64,000 nt of DNA from Cycas panzhihuaensis. Lineage: Eukaryota; Cycadophyta. Both the position numbers and the translations under genes were made by a program. The stretch is from NCBI GenBank assembly GCA_023213395.1, contig CM041465.1, positions 196,113,741 to 196,177,740 on the forward strand, given 5' to 3'. This document shows, one piece after another, positions 1 through 11,569 of this stretch (positions within the stretch are counted from its first letter, which is position 1; each line of letters opens with the position of its first letter). A model generated the notes under the pieces. It was not told where the DNA came from, searched no databases, and was given only the letters and a program-made list of their open reading frames with translations.

Positions 1-3000
1 CCTTTTTTTAGGATGTAACACATGTCAATTTCTAGTTTAAGGGCAACTGTCCTATCTTGGGCAACTGTCTCCCCCTGGAGCTCCCCAAAACTCCTTTATC
101 TTAAGTTGCTACCCCTTCCTATCCAATAGTCCTTTATATATATTCCATAGCTCCTCTCACACTGACGTTGCAGGGGGGCTAAATCATGCCTACTACTTAA
201 CTTTCTATCTCCACACCATTCATCCTCCCAAAATCTTATAGTCTTCCCATTTCCTAGTTTCTAATGCACCCCTGCCTTTAATATTCATCTAGATTTTAGG
301 ATACTCCTTTAGATAGAAGAGCCAAAGGAGGGGAGTAGGCTATTACTTAGGAACTACCCACCCTGGAGATACTTTTGGGACATGATCCTATCATATGAGT
401 CCCTTGCGTCCTTGGCAATGTGCCAACTAATCTTCACAACTAGAGCATTATTGAAGAATGGCAATCTTCTAATATTTAAGCCTCTCAACCATTTTGGGAG
501 ACAAACCTTATCCCACCCCACCAAGTGAATTCTTTCCTTATCCTCCACCCCAGGCCAGAGGAATCTCTTCTGGATAGATTACAACACCACTAAAACTCAA
601 CCCAATAATCTAAATATAGACATCTAATACACTGGGATGTTCTGAAGGGATGAAGCACTAATTGGATCTTCCTAACTTGGCTAAGAAGGGCTCCCTTCTA
701 GCCTTCCAACTTCCTCTCAACCCTATCTATCACTGGGTCTTACATCTCCTTTGTCATTTTACCCACAAATAAGGGAATCCTAAGTACATGGTTGGGAGTT
801 TCCAGATTGACATCTGTAATATTCTGCTTATCCTCCTTTATGTATTCTTCAACATATTTATGAAAAAATGCTACTATTATTAAGATTTATCTTTTGATTT
901 GTGGCCTGCTCAAACCTCTCTAGCCCATCTTTGAAATTATAGGCCTCCCTAAGGGCCGCTTTTCGTAAAAGGATACTATCGTTAACAAATTAATGATGCA
1001 AAATATTGTCGATACCATATGTAGGCTCTAAGCCATTGATTGCTCCCTGTCTCCTAGCCTCCTCCGTGGCCCTTCTTAGTAATTCAATTGAAATTATGAA
1101 TAAGTAAGGGTACAAGGGGTCTCCCTATATTAACCCTCTAGAACCCATAAAGAATCTCGATGACATTCCATTAATAATAACAAAATATTGGAGTTTAGAT
1201 ATGCAAAGGTTCACCCATTCCCTCTATATTACTCCAAACCCAAAAGCTTCCAAACATTTGAATAAACACTCCCATGAAGCTATATCGTAGGATTTCGATA
1301 GACTAATCTTAATTAATATGCTGTGATCCTTCCTTTGATAGGCCAAATAAAGCATCTCATGAATGACTATTATACCATCCATGATCTATCTACCCTACAC
1401 AAACCCATCCTGGTTCAGGGATATAATCTGGAGGAGTATCTTTTTTTATCTATTTTCCAAGACTTTAGATAAAATCTTATACTTAACATTGCATAGGTTG
1501 ATAGGATGGAAGTCCTCCATCCTTTTTGCTCCCTTCATTTTTGGAATAAATATTATAAATGTAACTTTCCACTCACCTAGGAGCTTTCAATTTTTATGGA
1601 ACTCATTCAGAGCTTCCATTAAGTCCTCATTAATTATATCCTAGAATTCTTGGAAGAAACTAGGCAGGAAACCATATGGGCCTAGAGCTTTGTCCCTCTT
1701 TATTTTAAAAACCACTTTCTTAACTTTGTCCTAGGTGAAGGGGGCCTCTAACAGATCATTTTTACCTTCATTGAACAACTTGGGAATTGTCCTAAGAAAG
1801 TCCTTTCTAACAACCTTGTCTACATAGCCCAAATCTTCAAACAAATCCTTAAAATAATTGATAGTTATATCCTTTAAATCTTCCATACTACTAGCTTCTA
1901 TACTGTCTTTATTTTGGAGGCTAGTAATTCTATTACTAACTCTATGTTTCATAACTGTCATGTAAAAGAATTTAGTATTTCTATCTCCCTCAGCTAACCA
2001 TATAGCCTTGTATTTTTGTCTTCAATGATTCTCCTCCTAGATGAGAGACTCCTTAAGATTCTTGACTAGATCTCTCTCTACTTTGTACAGCTCTTGAGAT
2101 CTTCCTTCCTCCTAGATCCTATTCTTTGTAGCTCCTAGATCCCTGATAATTTGGTCCTTAGCTGCAGTAATATTTTTGAAAACCTATTTGTTCCATCTTC
2201 CTTTTGATCCAATCTAGCTTCTTCAAAAATCTATACATTGTGTGACCTTGAATAGGAACCCTCCACCAGTCTTCAATCTGCTCCCTAAAATTTAGATGTC
2301 TAACCCATATCATCTCAAATATGAATGAGGATCCCTTATGCTTCATAACATAAAAAAAAATGAACTGAAGAGGGGAATGGTTAAATAAAGCTTTTAGGAG
2401 CGCTTCTAGATTAAAATCATTATAGCATCTAGCCCACTCATAGTTGAAAAGAATTCTATCTAACTTAACCTAGATATGTTGATTTCCAATCCTTCTATTA
2501 GACTAAGTAAATTTTGCTCCTCTAAGAGGGGCATCTAATAGGCCTCCTCTTTGCATGAAGCTACTGAGGTCATATATACTACTTGACCATCTGACCTGAC
2601 CCCCTTTCTTCTTGCCAAGGGAAAGAGCTATATTAAAATCCCCCCCCACCAACTAAGGTGAATCGCACTCTCTATGGTCTTCTAAGATTCTATCCCATAG
2701 AAGCCTCCATCCCTCTGGGTAATTTGAGGCATAAACATTTGTGGCCATCCACTTTAAGTTTGTTCTTCTATACATAAACCACATGGACATGAAAGAATTC
2801 CCCTTTCCAATCTTTCAGATTCCACAGTACCATTAAGCCCCCAGACCCTTGGCTGTACTCTACTGCCTTCATCTAAGATTTCCTCCATTTCTTTTCCTTA
2901 GGTTGTAAACTATTGTCCTTATTTAACTTAGTTTCTTGGAAGAATATCATGTTTAGTTGTTCTCTCAACCTCATATCCTTCAACACCTCTACTTTGAGGG

Positions 3001-3091
3001 AGCATTCCTCCCCTTAATGTTTCAAGAGATGAGCTTCATGTCTTCCTCCTAGGTTTTTAGGTCTCCCATGGATCCCCTCTTTGAGCTTCAT
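1..3091 (-). pseudogene. LINE ORF2 remnant: endonuclease and reverse transcriptase
   Basis: Endonuclease motifs are visible: FFQETK (about 2945-2928), SGGLMVLW (about 2855-2820) and GDFNIA (about 2650-2628, where a run of eight G, rather than the seven that keep the frame, shifts it). LLDAPLRGAKF and DRILFNYEW follow, then the open piece 2346-2158. The reverse transcriptase follows with a linker NRITSLQNKDS (1961-1731), a GLI-stop-GDPLYPYLFI motif (stop at 1127-1125) and the catalytic box at 989-978, which reads FVND instead of FxDD. The piece 548-354 (IHLVGWDKVCLPKWLRGLNIRRL) is the usual post-RT region. The second catalytic Asp-to-Asn change is a G-to-A change, so the enzyme would be dead even without the stops. 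Confidence 0.82.
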
Positions 3092-3559
3092 GACCTTTAT
3101 CTTTGGGTCTTAATCTGGGGCCTTTTAGGAACCCCTCCTTTAACATCTTCTGGCTCCCTTGGTCTACTTAAGAGGCTGCCTCCCTATCTTTCAACACCTT
3201 GAGTGGAGGTCTATCCACTCTCTTTTTTGACCTCACGTCCACAACTTTTCTCTATTTGACTTCTCTCTGCTCCTCTATGGTAACTTTTCTTTTACTTATT
3301 CACTCATTTTCTTGTCCTCCTAAGGATATCTGTCCTCTAATTATATCAACTCCCTCTGCTAGAATCTCATGAGTGGAAGGTCACCCCTCCATCCTCCTTT
3401 TTAGAACCTTGGATTTCCTCCCCTTCCTCTAAAAGGGTGTCCTCCATCCCAAGGTTGAAATCAATCCTATCCCTCATAGTTTCTAGGTGAGGGATCTCGG
3501 GTCTAACTAACTCTTAAGTCCCGTCCATGCTAGATAAGCTATCCCTTAGGATAATATTC

Positions 3560-4321
3560 TTCTCTAATCTTATCTCCTCCTCTTTCTTTTCTCTTAGGCA
3601 TTTCTAGGATATATGGCCTAACTTTTTACACACAAAGCACCTAAAGTTATCCAATTCATAAACTAGGGTTTGCAACTTGCTCTAACTCTCCATGTCGATC
3701 CATATGTCATCCAAGAGGGCCTTCTCAATCCTAGCCAAGACATAGAACCTAGTATTAATTAACGTACTCCTATTCCTAGTAGTAGAATCAATGGCCAAGA
3801 GGGGCCCGATGGCCTTTGCCACCCCCTTGATAACATCCATATTCCAAAATTGAAGGGGGAGCCCAGGTAAGTGAACCCAGACCGGGGCTTGCTTTATTAT
3901 AGGAACTGAGGGATCAAAGTTAGTATGCCATTTTTCCAAAAGTAGAACCTTTCTCCCTAACATCTAAGGGCCTTTGAAAAGAATGTTGGCTATATCTTTC
4001 TAGTTTGTAAACTTAAACAACAAACAACCCTTTGGAAGGACCATAACCTCCACTGGGCTTCTAACCCTCTATCTATTTTAGCCCAGCTCTTTATTGCATC
4101 CAAGCTTGGTCTAGGTTTGGAGAACCTACCCACTAGGCAGTTCTTTGAGTACTTCTCCATTTTTCCACCAACTTCTTGGGAATTTGTAATATAATTTTAT
4201 CATCTTGTAACACTGGGGTTATATCAAAGTTTTCATCCTCTCATGATTTGAACACCTCCAAGTAATATCTTCCCATAGAGAAATTTAGGAATTGGTTAAA
4301 GGTTTTTGGTTCCTTCTCCAT
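3560..4321 (-). pseudogene. LINE ORF1 remnant (DUF4283-like domain plus CCHC zinc knuckle)
   Basis: The reading starts at a plausible ATG (4319-4321) and runs left with several stops. An open piece at 3963-3682 (93 codons) carries the APVWVHLPGLPLQFWN motif typical of plant LINE ORF1 and other DUF4283 proteins. It is followed by a CX2CX4HX4C knuckle at 3639-3598 (CFVCKKLGHIS, stop, KC). The stop at 3606-3604 is TAG inside the knuckle, where CAG would be expected. ORF1 proteins bind the element RNA and help form the ribonucleoprotein. Here the frame is broken at least five times upstream of the open piece. Confidence 0.75.
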
Positions 4322-4652
4322 TATATATAATAACCCTTAAACATCACAAATATTCAAATAACACATAGGGTTTGAGTAAACAAGAACTCATAGATCTCCC
4401 CATGAGGAAGCAACCAATTTCATGCTCTCCTAACTCCACATACTTTACTGTAAGGGTATCTCTAACCAACTCCCAAAATATGCACTACTACCTCTATAGA
4501 TCTTTGATCTCCATAACCCTCCTCTACTAGCCTGCCTCTAAACAAATAATTGTTGTTTGCTTTAAGACCCTTCAACTCAAGTAAATCTAAAGATTTATTT
4601 AAGTGTTTCCAACATAATAAGCCATCCATCTCCCCTCCTTTGGGCTAGTCCT

Positions 4653-4922
4653 CTAAGAAAGAACATTATGGAATCTACTCAATTCATAGCTAGGAGCACA
4701 TGTAGACACCTCCCCTTGAGCATACACTACTGTCTCTCCTCTTAGAGAACTCATATATATGTTTAATAACTTTCTCCAGTGCTCAAAATCCCCCTCTTTA
4801 GATGCTCCTACATCTCTTATGCACCATCGGGTAGGTCTAGTTACCCTCTTGTCCCCATCTAGGCCCCAAATGACCCCATCACGCTCCCAGCCTGCACTCG
4901 AAAGCTCCACGTTGATCACCAT
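4653..4922 (-). other. Small open frame upstream of LINE ORF1, function unknown
   Basis: An 89-codon frame lies just upstream of the LINE ORF1 start and on the same strand. I recognise no domain. It could be part of the LINE 5' leader, a decayed N-terminal part of ORF1, or a chance frame. The position is the only argument for linking it to the LINE. Confidence 0.2.
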
Positions 4923-4930
4923 TTATCTCT

Positions 4931-5517
4931 GAAAAAAACCCTAGCTATTTGCTTCCTATTCATATATATTTTCTATGAATTTTCTATCCCTCTAATGAGA
5001 AGCTTTTATATAGAAAAGGAAGAGAGATCTTCAAGATCCAAAGCTGCTAAACTAATAAGATAAAAAACTCCAAAAGGCCTATAAATAATGACCAAAAGTA
5101 AAAGCACCAAAATTTAAAACATTAGTAGCAAAAGTAAGAGAGCCAAAAATCCAAACCTAATGAGAGGATCTAAATAAATAGATAATATGGTTTTCATTAT
5201 AAAACTATGGTATTTTTAGCCCATACTATTCAAGGTAACATCAAAAAAGCAAAATCGACTAGATTTTTCTATTTTTATGATTGTACAATTGACACCATAA
5301 AAGTTTGTTAGATGTTATGAAATTATAATGGGCAATGTGAAATTTTTGCAATGTCAAAGAATAATTTTTATGGTGTGCAATATTTTTTACAGTGCTTGAC
5401 AAAATTCCATAATGTGAGAGTATAAAAAGGCTAAAATAAACTAGAAAAAGAGCCAAATATAAATAAAACATTACAAAGTAAATGTATATTAGTAAGGAAG
5501 GATGAGTTAGGAATCTT
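4931..5517. other. Unassigned AT-rich sequence
   Basis: This stretch lies between the LINE 5' end and element O. I see no coding signal, no terminal repeat and no RNA gene. It ends in ATCTT (5513-5517), the candidate left target-site duplication of element O. Confidence 0.6.
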
Positions 5518-5904
5518 TGTTTAGAATGATAATTCCTCTAACATGTGTTAGAATTAAAGAATAATAAATAATAAATCAATATAAATAAATTAATAAGGTG
5601 AATAACATGAATAATAAATAACCATTAAGATCAAGCATGTAATTACCCATAAGATAATAACTTGCGGGAAATGGTCATCTACAAATATTATGTTAAGAAT
5701 GAATACGTACTTATAGTATAAAATCACCTCATGAATGACTAAGTATATTTAAGAATCCCTATGCTCATAAATTAGGATAATACATGAGTAAGTGAATACA
5801 TAAACATAACTTATTATGCTTAATTTAATAGTAGATATGAGAGAGTAGGGGGACTAACACTACTTGGCTTAATATTATAATAAGTAATTAAATATTACTC
5901 CTTG
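5518..5904 (-). repeat. Element O 3' LTR (left copy)
   Basis: This 387-bp copy aligns along its length with 32662-32891 plus 37685-37843, which total 389 bp once element E and one TSD copy are removed. It starts TGTTTAGAATGATAATTCC (right copy TGTTGGAATGATAATTCC). Its end is less certain: homology runs to 5904, but a CA-like end occurs a few bases earlier. Confidence 0.65.
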
Positions 5905-5914
5905 ATTCCCCAAT
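5899..5914 (-). promoter_or_regulatory. Element O polypurine tract
   Basis: On the minus strand this reads TTGGGGAATCAAGGAG, purine-rich and placed at the inner edge of the left LTR. This is where plus-strand DNA priming would occur in a minus-strand element. It overlaps the uncertain LTR border. Confidence 0.45.
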
Positions 5915-6432
5915 ATATTATTTATTTCTTAAATAAAACAAAAGTTATTCATCTTTATATATGGAAATTTCATCTTCTCAAATCAAGTCACCACCAAGAA
6001 AGGAGAACTATAAGCTCATAAAATTGAAATTACTCGTCCTTATATGAGAAAGCACCATTACCCATAAAGTTATATATACACATATAAAAACTCCTCTATT
6101 ATTCAAACTTTCATCAAGAAAAATAACTAATGTGCATATGAAATAACTACCATTTGTTGGACTACATAGGTAATTAGTCATCATAGTTGCTAGTATGTTA
6201 GGAACTGATTTCGATACGTGATTTACTAGTTGATTAATATCAAATGACTTTTTCTGGTAACATTTTAAACTACCTTACCAATAAGAAACTATATATGGAG
6301 GAATATGAGGAATTCTATCCTTACTTAGAGTAAGGTTTCTAATATTAAGAAAAATTTCCCTTCAATTTTAGACAACTACCAAATTAGTAGACAACTCTAA
6401 GAAAGAAAATAAAACTCTTTATAACTTCTAAA
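5915..6432. other. Internal sequence of element O, left part
   Basis: AT-rich DNA between O's left LTR and the insertion of element C. I see no open frame of note and no family match. It ends with CTAAA (6428-6432), the left TSD of element C. Confidence 0.5.
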
Positions 6433-6748
6433 TGTTAGAATTTGAAATGCAATAATCACATAAAACCCTAATGGTGAGTAAATGGATAAAGCGATGAAGT
6501 ATGTATAACAATAAACACAATGTGTAGAGAATTGGCCAAAACTCAATTAGGAACAATGAATTGGCTAAAACTCAATTAGGAACAATGAAGAGTACATACT
6601 TATAATACGTGCTCACCACTAGTGAGAGTACCCCATTGGTCTACTTAGAGGTGGCACATATATTAAGGTGGCCCACAACTATAATGTAAAATATAAGAAA
6701 TAGAAAGAGTTTACATAAGGTTAATGTAATTGGGTATTACACTTAATA
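6433..6748 (-). repeat. Element C 3' LTR
   Basis: 316 bp. Similar to 20502-20803. It ends TTAATA where the partner ends CTAACA. It carries a local tandem duplication of about 28 bp (two GAATTGG(C/T)(C/T)AAAACTCAATTAGG units at about 6530-6590) that the other LTR lacks; this explains part of the length difference. Confidence 0.8.
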
Positions 6749-6760
6749 TTTCCCCCTGTA
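6749..6760 (-). promoter_or_regulatory. Element C polypurine tract
   Basis: The minus strand reads TACAGGGGGAAA directly at the inner edge of the left LTR. This is the expected plus-strand primer site of a minus-strand LTR element. Confidence 0.65.
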
Positions 6761-7316
6761 ATAGTTAATTACATGAATATCATCACATCAATGATAAGCT
6801 CGAGTCTTCAAAAGTTTACTGGATCACAAATGCTATTACACATGAATAAAAAAGCTGTTGAGGTCCATATGAAGTAGACTCCATCTATTAGAATGCATAG
6901 TTCCTCAACCGTTGCAATCGCCAGTTGGGTAGGAACTTCCTTTGTGAATTTGAATCAATTAGGACCTAGCAAGAGTAGCTGAATAATATCCCACCCCTTG
7001 CTCATATGGGAGTGCAAATAGAAAAAAATTATATAAGGCATATGACACATGGCACATGGCAAACAAGAGTATCTTTAAAGGTGTGTCTTACCTTCTACTG
7101 AATAGGATAATCACTTCTTCGGCATCTAATAGTTGAAAATACAATGGTACTATGGCCTCAAACATGTCTCATGGGCTAAAAGATGCCTCATTGGGCTAAC
7201 AACTTATCACCATGGGTAAAATAACTAGCATTAAAAGTTTTACATGATTGAAAAAATGATATGTGGCTCAAATGTAGCATATATGACTCTCTCTCATAAA
7301 TAAAGATCATTATATC
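6761..7316. other. Element C internal sequence, non-coding
   Basis: I found no conserved retrotransposon domain on either strand. It runs into the 745-bp segment that is duplicated on the other side of element A. Confidence 0.5.
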
Positions 7317-8061
7317 AAGAAGCCTTGAAAATATAATATGTGCTTGAAGAAGTTGAGAAAAAATGAAGAAAAGTATGAACTTGTGACTTTGAATTGAAAA
7401 TTCTCCACGGAAACAACTCCAAAATATATCAAATGACTTGTTAAATGAGAGTTCTCTTTGTTATGGACCCAATGCAACAGACATAACTGAAAAAGGAGCT
7501 CCTAATCTTAAGATATAACTAAACAAGTGACTAGTACGCTAGAAAATGATAAAAATGGGGACTAGCCCCCTCTATGAGCTGGCTGCTGATCTTATGAGAG
7601 CTCCATATGACCTAGGACTAAAGTGAGCTAACCAGACTCAAAACTATTATGTAATATAATTTAATCAATTTTTCTAAATAAAAAAATATAGCCCCTTTTA
7701 ATAATAATTCACGTTCGTGCAAATATAATATACGCAAAAAATATTAACTGAACATTATAATAATAATGATTATGTGATAACCCAAATAGGATTAGGGTTA
7801 TTCCATTAAAAAATTATTTGTGTCACCAATGCAAGTCACCATGGATGATCAAAGTTATAGAGGACATGATGCCATTATTGTGCAGGGCCATTGTCGTGAA
7901 TATGAACTGCAAGTCTGCGAGCCACCAGTCTCTCAATATTGGCATAGCCACCGCTGCCAGAACCATATTTCTTTTTGAGGGGTAGTAACTATAGCTGGTC
8001 ATATCCAACAAGCACACCAACTAAGATATTTGTGCCTGCACCCTTTAAGAGAGACCTGGCC
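7317..8061. repeat. 745-bp direct repeat, left copy (flanks element A)
   Basis: This segment is repeated at 11809-12553 with the same length and about 16 differences by eye (about 2%), no gap. It ends exactly where element A's LTR begins. It is part of element C's internal DNA. One copy must be secondary, because C's sequence continues directly from the right copy into 12554. Confidence 0.9.
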
Positions 8062-8316
8062 TGTTACGACCCTTGTTCGTAACTAGGCCCAATCGACAAT
8101 TTACCCCAAAAGAGTACACAGGTGAGCACAAGAATACTTGATTTGATAAATAGTCAAAACTGTATTTGATTGATAAAAGTTGAATTGATATTCATATTAC
8201 AATTTGTGCCCAATTTTATATGCATATTGGGCCCTTTTATGGAGGGTTATGTCCTTTCAATAGCGCCCATTCATTTAACAATTAATTAATTAAGCTTGTT
8301 AAGGAGGTTCATAACA
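8062..8316 (-). repeat. Element A 3' LTR
   Basis: 255 bp, from TGTTACGACCC to GGTTCATAACA on the plus strand. The termini are TG...CA. It is nearly identical to 11570-11811 and related to the LTRs of B, D and E. Confidence 0.9.
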
Positions 8317-9321
8317 AGTCCTCCCTCTTGAGATGTTTCGCCCACGAAACATAGTCGAACGATTGCAGTCCTTTAAACGTATGCTATCCTTCATTGTAGT
8401 AGAGTCCATTAGGTGATTAGATGGATGTTGTATGGATTCAGAAGATTCTTCAGGTTGAAGACCTCGGCTATGTTTTTGGAACGCTTGTGGTTGCTTCTTA
8501 AATTCTTCACCTTGGTCCTTGCGTGGTATGATTTTAGTTTTGTTCAATCCTTTTCCTGATAACGTGATGACTCTCCCTTCTTTCTTAAACCGCATAAATT
8601 GTTCATGAATATTCATTTCAAAGGTGCCGAGTGTACCGAGCCATTGGCTGCCTAGTACCATATCTACACCTCCAACATCGACGACATAGAAATCTTCTAT
8701 AATACTGACTTCATTTAGCATGAGGTTAAGGTTCTTCATTATACCTTGACCAGAGATTACTTGTCTTCCTCCAACAGTGACTTGGAAATGAGGAGTCCTT
8801 AATGGAAATAACCTTAATTGTTGTGCACAGTTTCGATCAATAAAATTATGTGTGCTCCCTGAATCTATCAAGATTGTTACAGCTTGATTTTTGATATATC
8901 CTTGTAGCTTTAGGGTATTTGATTGATTAAAAATGTTCATAAATGATAGTGACATTTGTGTATGGTCGATCTTAAAATTACTGTAGTTTTCTTGATGTTC
9001 CGTATTAGAATAATTTCCTTGATTATTTTCTGATCCTTGTTCTTCTTCATCAATATTGTCATCTAGCAGTAGTCGGATTGTATATAACTGGTTCTTTTGA
9101 CAACGATGCCTAGGTTCCCACTTCTCCTCACACCTGAAGCATAGGTTTTTTCTTCTTAACTCTTCTTGGTCTGTTTTTATTTTTTGAATGATTGGTTTAG
9201 CGGGTCGATTTGGAGCAGTGATACGTGTCATGTTGAACACTTGGTAGAAGATCATGTTGACTAGGGGGAGGAATATAGAGATCTGTGCCCGTTTTGCGTA
9301 ATGTATTATGTTTATCTTCAT
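8299..9321 (-). CDS. Gag C-terminus (zinc knuckle) fused to aspartic protease, no RT
   Basis: Open for 340 codons, so unusually intact for this window. Residues about 50-75 hold a gag zinc knuckle (CFRCEEKWEPRHRC, CX2CX7HXC). A retropepsin-like protease follows, with LIDSGSTHNFID at about residues 150-161 and a flap/VLGSQWL region about 70 residues later. Such proteases cut the Gag-Pol polyprotein inside the particle. After the protease comes a tail of about 70 residues without RT homology that runs through the PPT into the LTR. The ATG used here is only the first in this open piece; the true reading comes from gag upstream, which is broken by a stop near 9523 and by the change of frame before 9321. 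Confidence 0.8.
   Translation of the reverse strand: MKINIIHYAKRAQISIFLPLVNMIFYQVFNMTRITAPNRPAKPIIQKIKTDQEELRRKNLCFRCEEKWEPRHRCQKNQLYTIRLLLDDNIDEEEQGSENNQGNYSNTEHQENYSNFKIDHTQMSLSFMNIFNQSNTLKLQGYIKNQAVTILIDSGSTHNFIDRNCAQQLRLFPLRTPHFQVTVGGRQVISGQGIMKNLNLMLNEVSIIEDFYVVDVGGVDMVLGSQWLGTLGTFEMNIHEQFMRFKKEGRVITLSGKGLNKTKIIPRKDQGEEFKKQPQAFQKHSRGLQPEESSESIQHPSNHLMDSTTMKDSIRLKDCNRSTMFRGRNISRGRTCYEPP
8317..8332 (-). promoter_or_regulatory. Element A polypurine tract
   Basis: The minus strand reads CTCAAGAGGGAGGACT just before the LTR. The same tract occurs next to two LTRs of element E. Confidence 0.8.
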
Positions 9322-10174
9322 GTATTTTGGCTAATTGTATTGCCTTATTAAGGTCCCTTGGTTCTTAAATTTTAACTTCAGCTTGGATCTCTGTTATCAT
9401 ACCATCTATATATAACTGGATAAGTCGATTAGTCGGAATATCTTCTAACACATAGCTTAACCTCGTGAATGCTGCACTGTATTCTTCCACAGAACCAGTT
9501 TGCTTTAATTTTCGTAACTCACATTAATAATCGCGATTAGACACGGTTTCAAATCGCTCAATGAATAAACACACAAATTCTTTCCAGGTTGGTAGTTGAT
9601 CTCGAAAAGAGTTTCGTTCGAGAAACTGCCACCATTCGCATGCTATACCATCCATATGCAAGATGGCTAACGAAACTTGCTCTGCTGACTCAATCTCCAT
9701 TAAGCGAAAATAGTTTTCCATTTGTTGGATCCATACCGTTGGCTCATGCGACTTTTGCTCCATATTAAAACGTTGTATAGTTATTTTTTCTAATTTTTTC
9801 TTTTTCTGTGTTTGGATATTTTGTAAACAATTGAAATATGCTTGAAAACCCACTATCTTTTGTTCTTCAGGGGCTAGATTGCGATACTCATTAAGGTATT
9901 TCCTGATAGCTTCATTCTCAGTGTTAATTGGAGTCATCTGAGGATTAGAATTTTTTTTAACAGTCTGATTTCTAGTATGAGACTGTCGACTCATGGCTTC
10001 ATCCTCAGAATCAGGAACGATCATATCTTCTTTCCCCTTCGCTGCTATGATTGTCAATTTATCCAATATCTGGTGTAATGTATGATTTAATAGAGCATTT
10101 GATGTCTGGACTGCTTCGTGGACTGCTTGAGTGATCGGTTCGATGATCTCTTTTTGAACAGTATCGTCTGCCAT
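9322..10174 (-). CDS. Gag (capsid/nucleocapsid) N-terminal and central part
   Basis: The frame opens at ATG 10174-10172 (MADDTVQKEIIEP), the same start seen in elements B and E, and stays open for 216 codons to 9524. It contains the retrotransposon gag (PF03732-type) core: an ERFNMEQKSHEPTVWIQQME segment, then AILHMDGIACEWWQF and FIERFE. Gag forms the virus-like particle that packages element RNA. The first stop is a TAA at 9523-9521, directly after RDY; beyond it the reading continues with CELRKLKQTGSVEEYS and other typical gag residues to about 9322. One base change therefore seems to cause the stop. Confidence 0.8.
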
Positions 10175-11555
10175 ATCTTCAGTATTTAATATTTTAACAA
10201 TCGTATAAATATGATTCCACTGTTTGACGGTCGTGTTTAGAGTGCCACTGCAAGTCTCTGCTTCTCTTGTTAATTTCTTTTACACTTGTGTATAAATTTC
10301 ACAAGCTGAATGAAGCTTTGTAAAAGGACCGTCACACGCTTTCAATACTTATCAAATTTTGTGAAACTTTTGACCAAGAATAAGCAGTTAATTTAAATAA
10401 ATTGGAATTCTTTGAGGCCTATTTGAGAAGATCAATAATAGGGATAGATAAAGAAGAATTTGGTCAAATATCCCCTATTCACAATTGTTAATAGATTGAA
10501 TGGAGATGTGAATTAGGAAAAGTCAAGGCCTAAATTGTCTCACATAAGTTAACAATACTGTTTACCCAATGTTATGACAACAAGGATTTGGATGAAGATC
10601 TTAAAAATTATTGATATGGCTAGTATAATTGAATGTTTAAGATATATGATTAATAGAGTGAAAATAATGGTTATATCTAATTAATAGAGTGTAACAAAAT
10701 GATATTATAATTAAAGGTTAATTAAGATTATACTTTGGAAACAATAATATGAAGTTTAATGAGATATTAATATATGAGATATATTAAAGTTTATGAGAAC
10801 TTAATATATATCTCTTTCAATTATAGATCGCAATATACTCTCTAATAAAAGTGTATTGAAATGAAATAAAATATATATTAATGAATGTGACTTATATCAA
10901 TGATTTGGCGTTATATAAAATAATGCAAGAAGTAAGGATATTGGAAAATGCAATACGTTTTTAGTAATATCACTTATAAGCAAAATGCAAAACGCAAAAA
11001 ACCAAAGGATATCGCTGGTATGGTTTCCGTACAGCAAAACCGTGAAAATGGAAGACGGCGAATGGATGACGGAAGCTTCGAACGCAGTACTAAGATGCGT
11101 AAAAGCAGGCAGATGACGCCTAAGACTGGGAACGCAGGTACGGAAGACGCCGAGAGTAGGACGGATAGAAACGCAGAGGAAGGACGCAGAAATCAATGCA
11201 GAGGCAGACATGAAGGATGCAGATAGAGACAACAGATGCTGAGACGAGAATAAAATAGAATGACTAGAATTGGCAGTGACTAGAATCTGGATGCAAACCA
11301 GTCCAGCGGTAGGCAGCAACAAGAAACCAGTGACTAGATTCAAAGTAGAAATGTGATGAGAAACCCAACAGTGAGAACAAAGAATAGCGTCTGGTATAAT
11401 GTGTTCTTTCTCACGCTTATGTTTACTGCTCTATTAAGCAACCAATAAGTTAATAGCTATTGTGCTATGATATTAGGGTGGACAGCCCAGGAATATTGTT
11501 CTGAGATTACTTGTAATGGTCTGTAAGCTCTTGTCCCATAGGTGCCAGAAGTTTT
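10175..11555 (-). other. Element A 5' leader
   Basis: About 1.4 kb between PBS and gag. The part at 11030-11400 is strongly purine-biased on the plus strand, with recurring GAAG, GACGC and GAATG words; the RNA strand is thus pyrimidine-rich. Frames that appear open here on either strand have biased, repetitive composition and I regard them as chance. Similar tracts occupy the same place in B, E and D. Confidence 0.7.
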
Positions 11556-11567
11556 GCTCTGATACCA
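11556..11567 (-). promoter_or_regulatory. Element A primer-binding site (initiator tRNA-Met)
   Basis: The minus strand reads TGGTATCAGAGC, complementary to the 3' end of plant initiator tRNA-Met, two bases inside the LTR. It primes minus-strand DNA synthesis. Confidence 0.9.
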
Positions 11568-11569
11568 CT

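Larger units (their letters stand above)
1..4930 (-). mobile_element. L1-type LINE (non-LTR retrotransposon), decayed, truncated by window edge
   Basis: Coding remnants read on the minus strand in the order expected of a plant L1 element: ORF1 with a DUF4283-like segment and CCHC knuckle (about 4321-3560), an AP-type endonuclease (about 3090-2170), a reverse transcriptase (about 1960-500), and a C-terminal segment that reads as GNGKTIRFWEDEW near 250-200 and runs off position 1. The element would copy itself by target-primed reverse transcription in the nucleus. Many in-frame stops and frameshifts make this copy inert. The 3' end, poly(A) and TSD lie outside the window, so its full length is unknown. 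The 5' limit near 4930 is an estimate from the end of coding-like sequence. Confidence 0.85.

Noticed and set aside
7823-8020. 65-codon minus-strand frame in the 745-bp repeat
   Set aside because: No known domain. The second copy does not give independent support because it is a recent duplicate.
10948-11226. Overlapping frames on both strands in the leader of element A (92 and 148 codons)
   Set aside because: Both lie in the purine-biased tract, have repetitive Lys/Arg/Gly or Ser/Leu content and oppose each other; no domain is seen.
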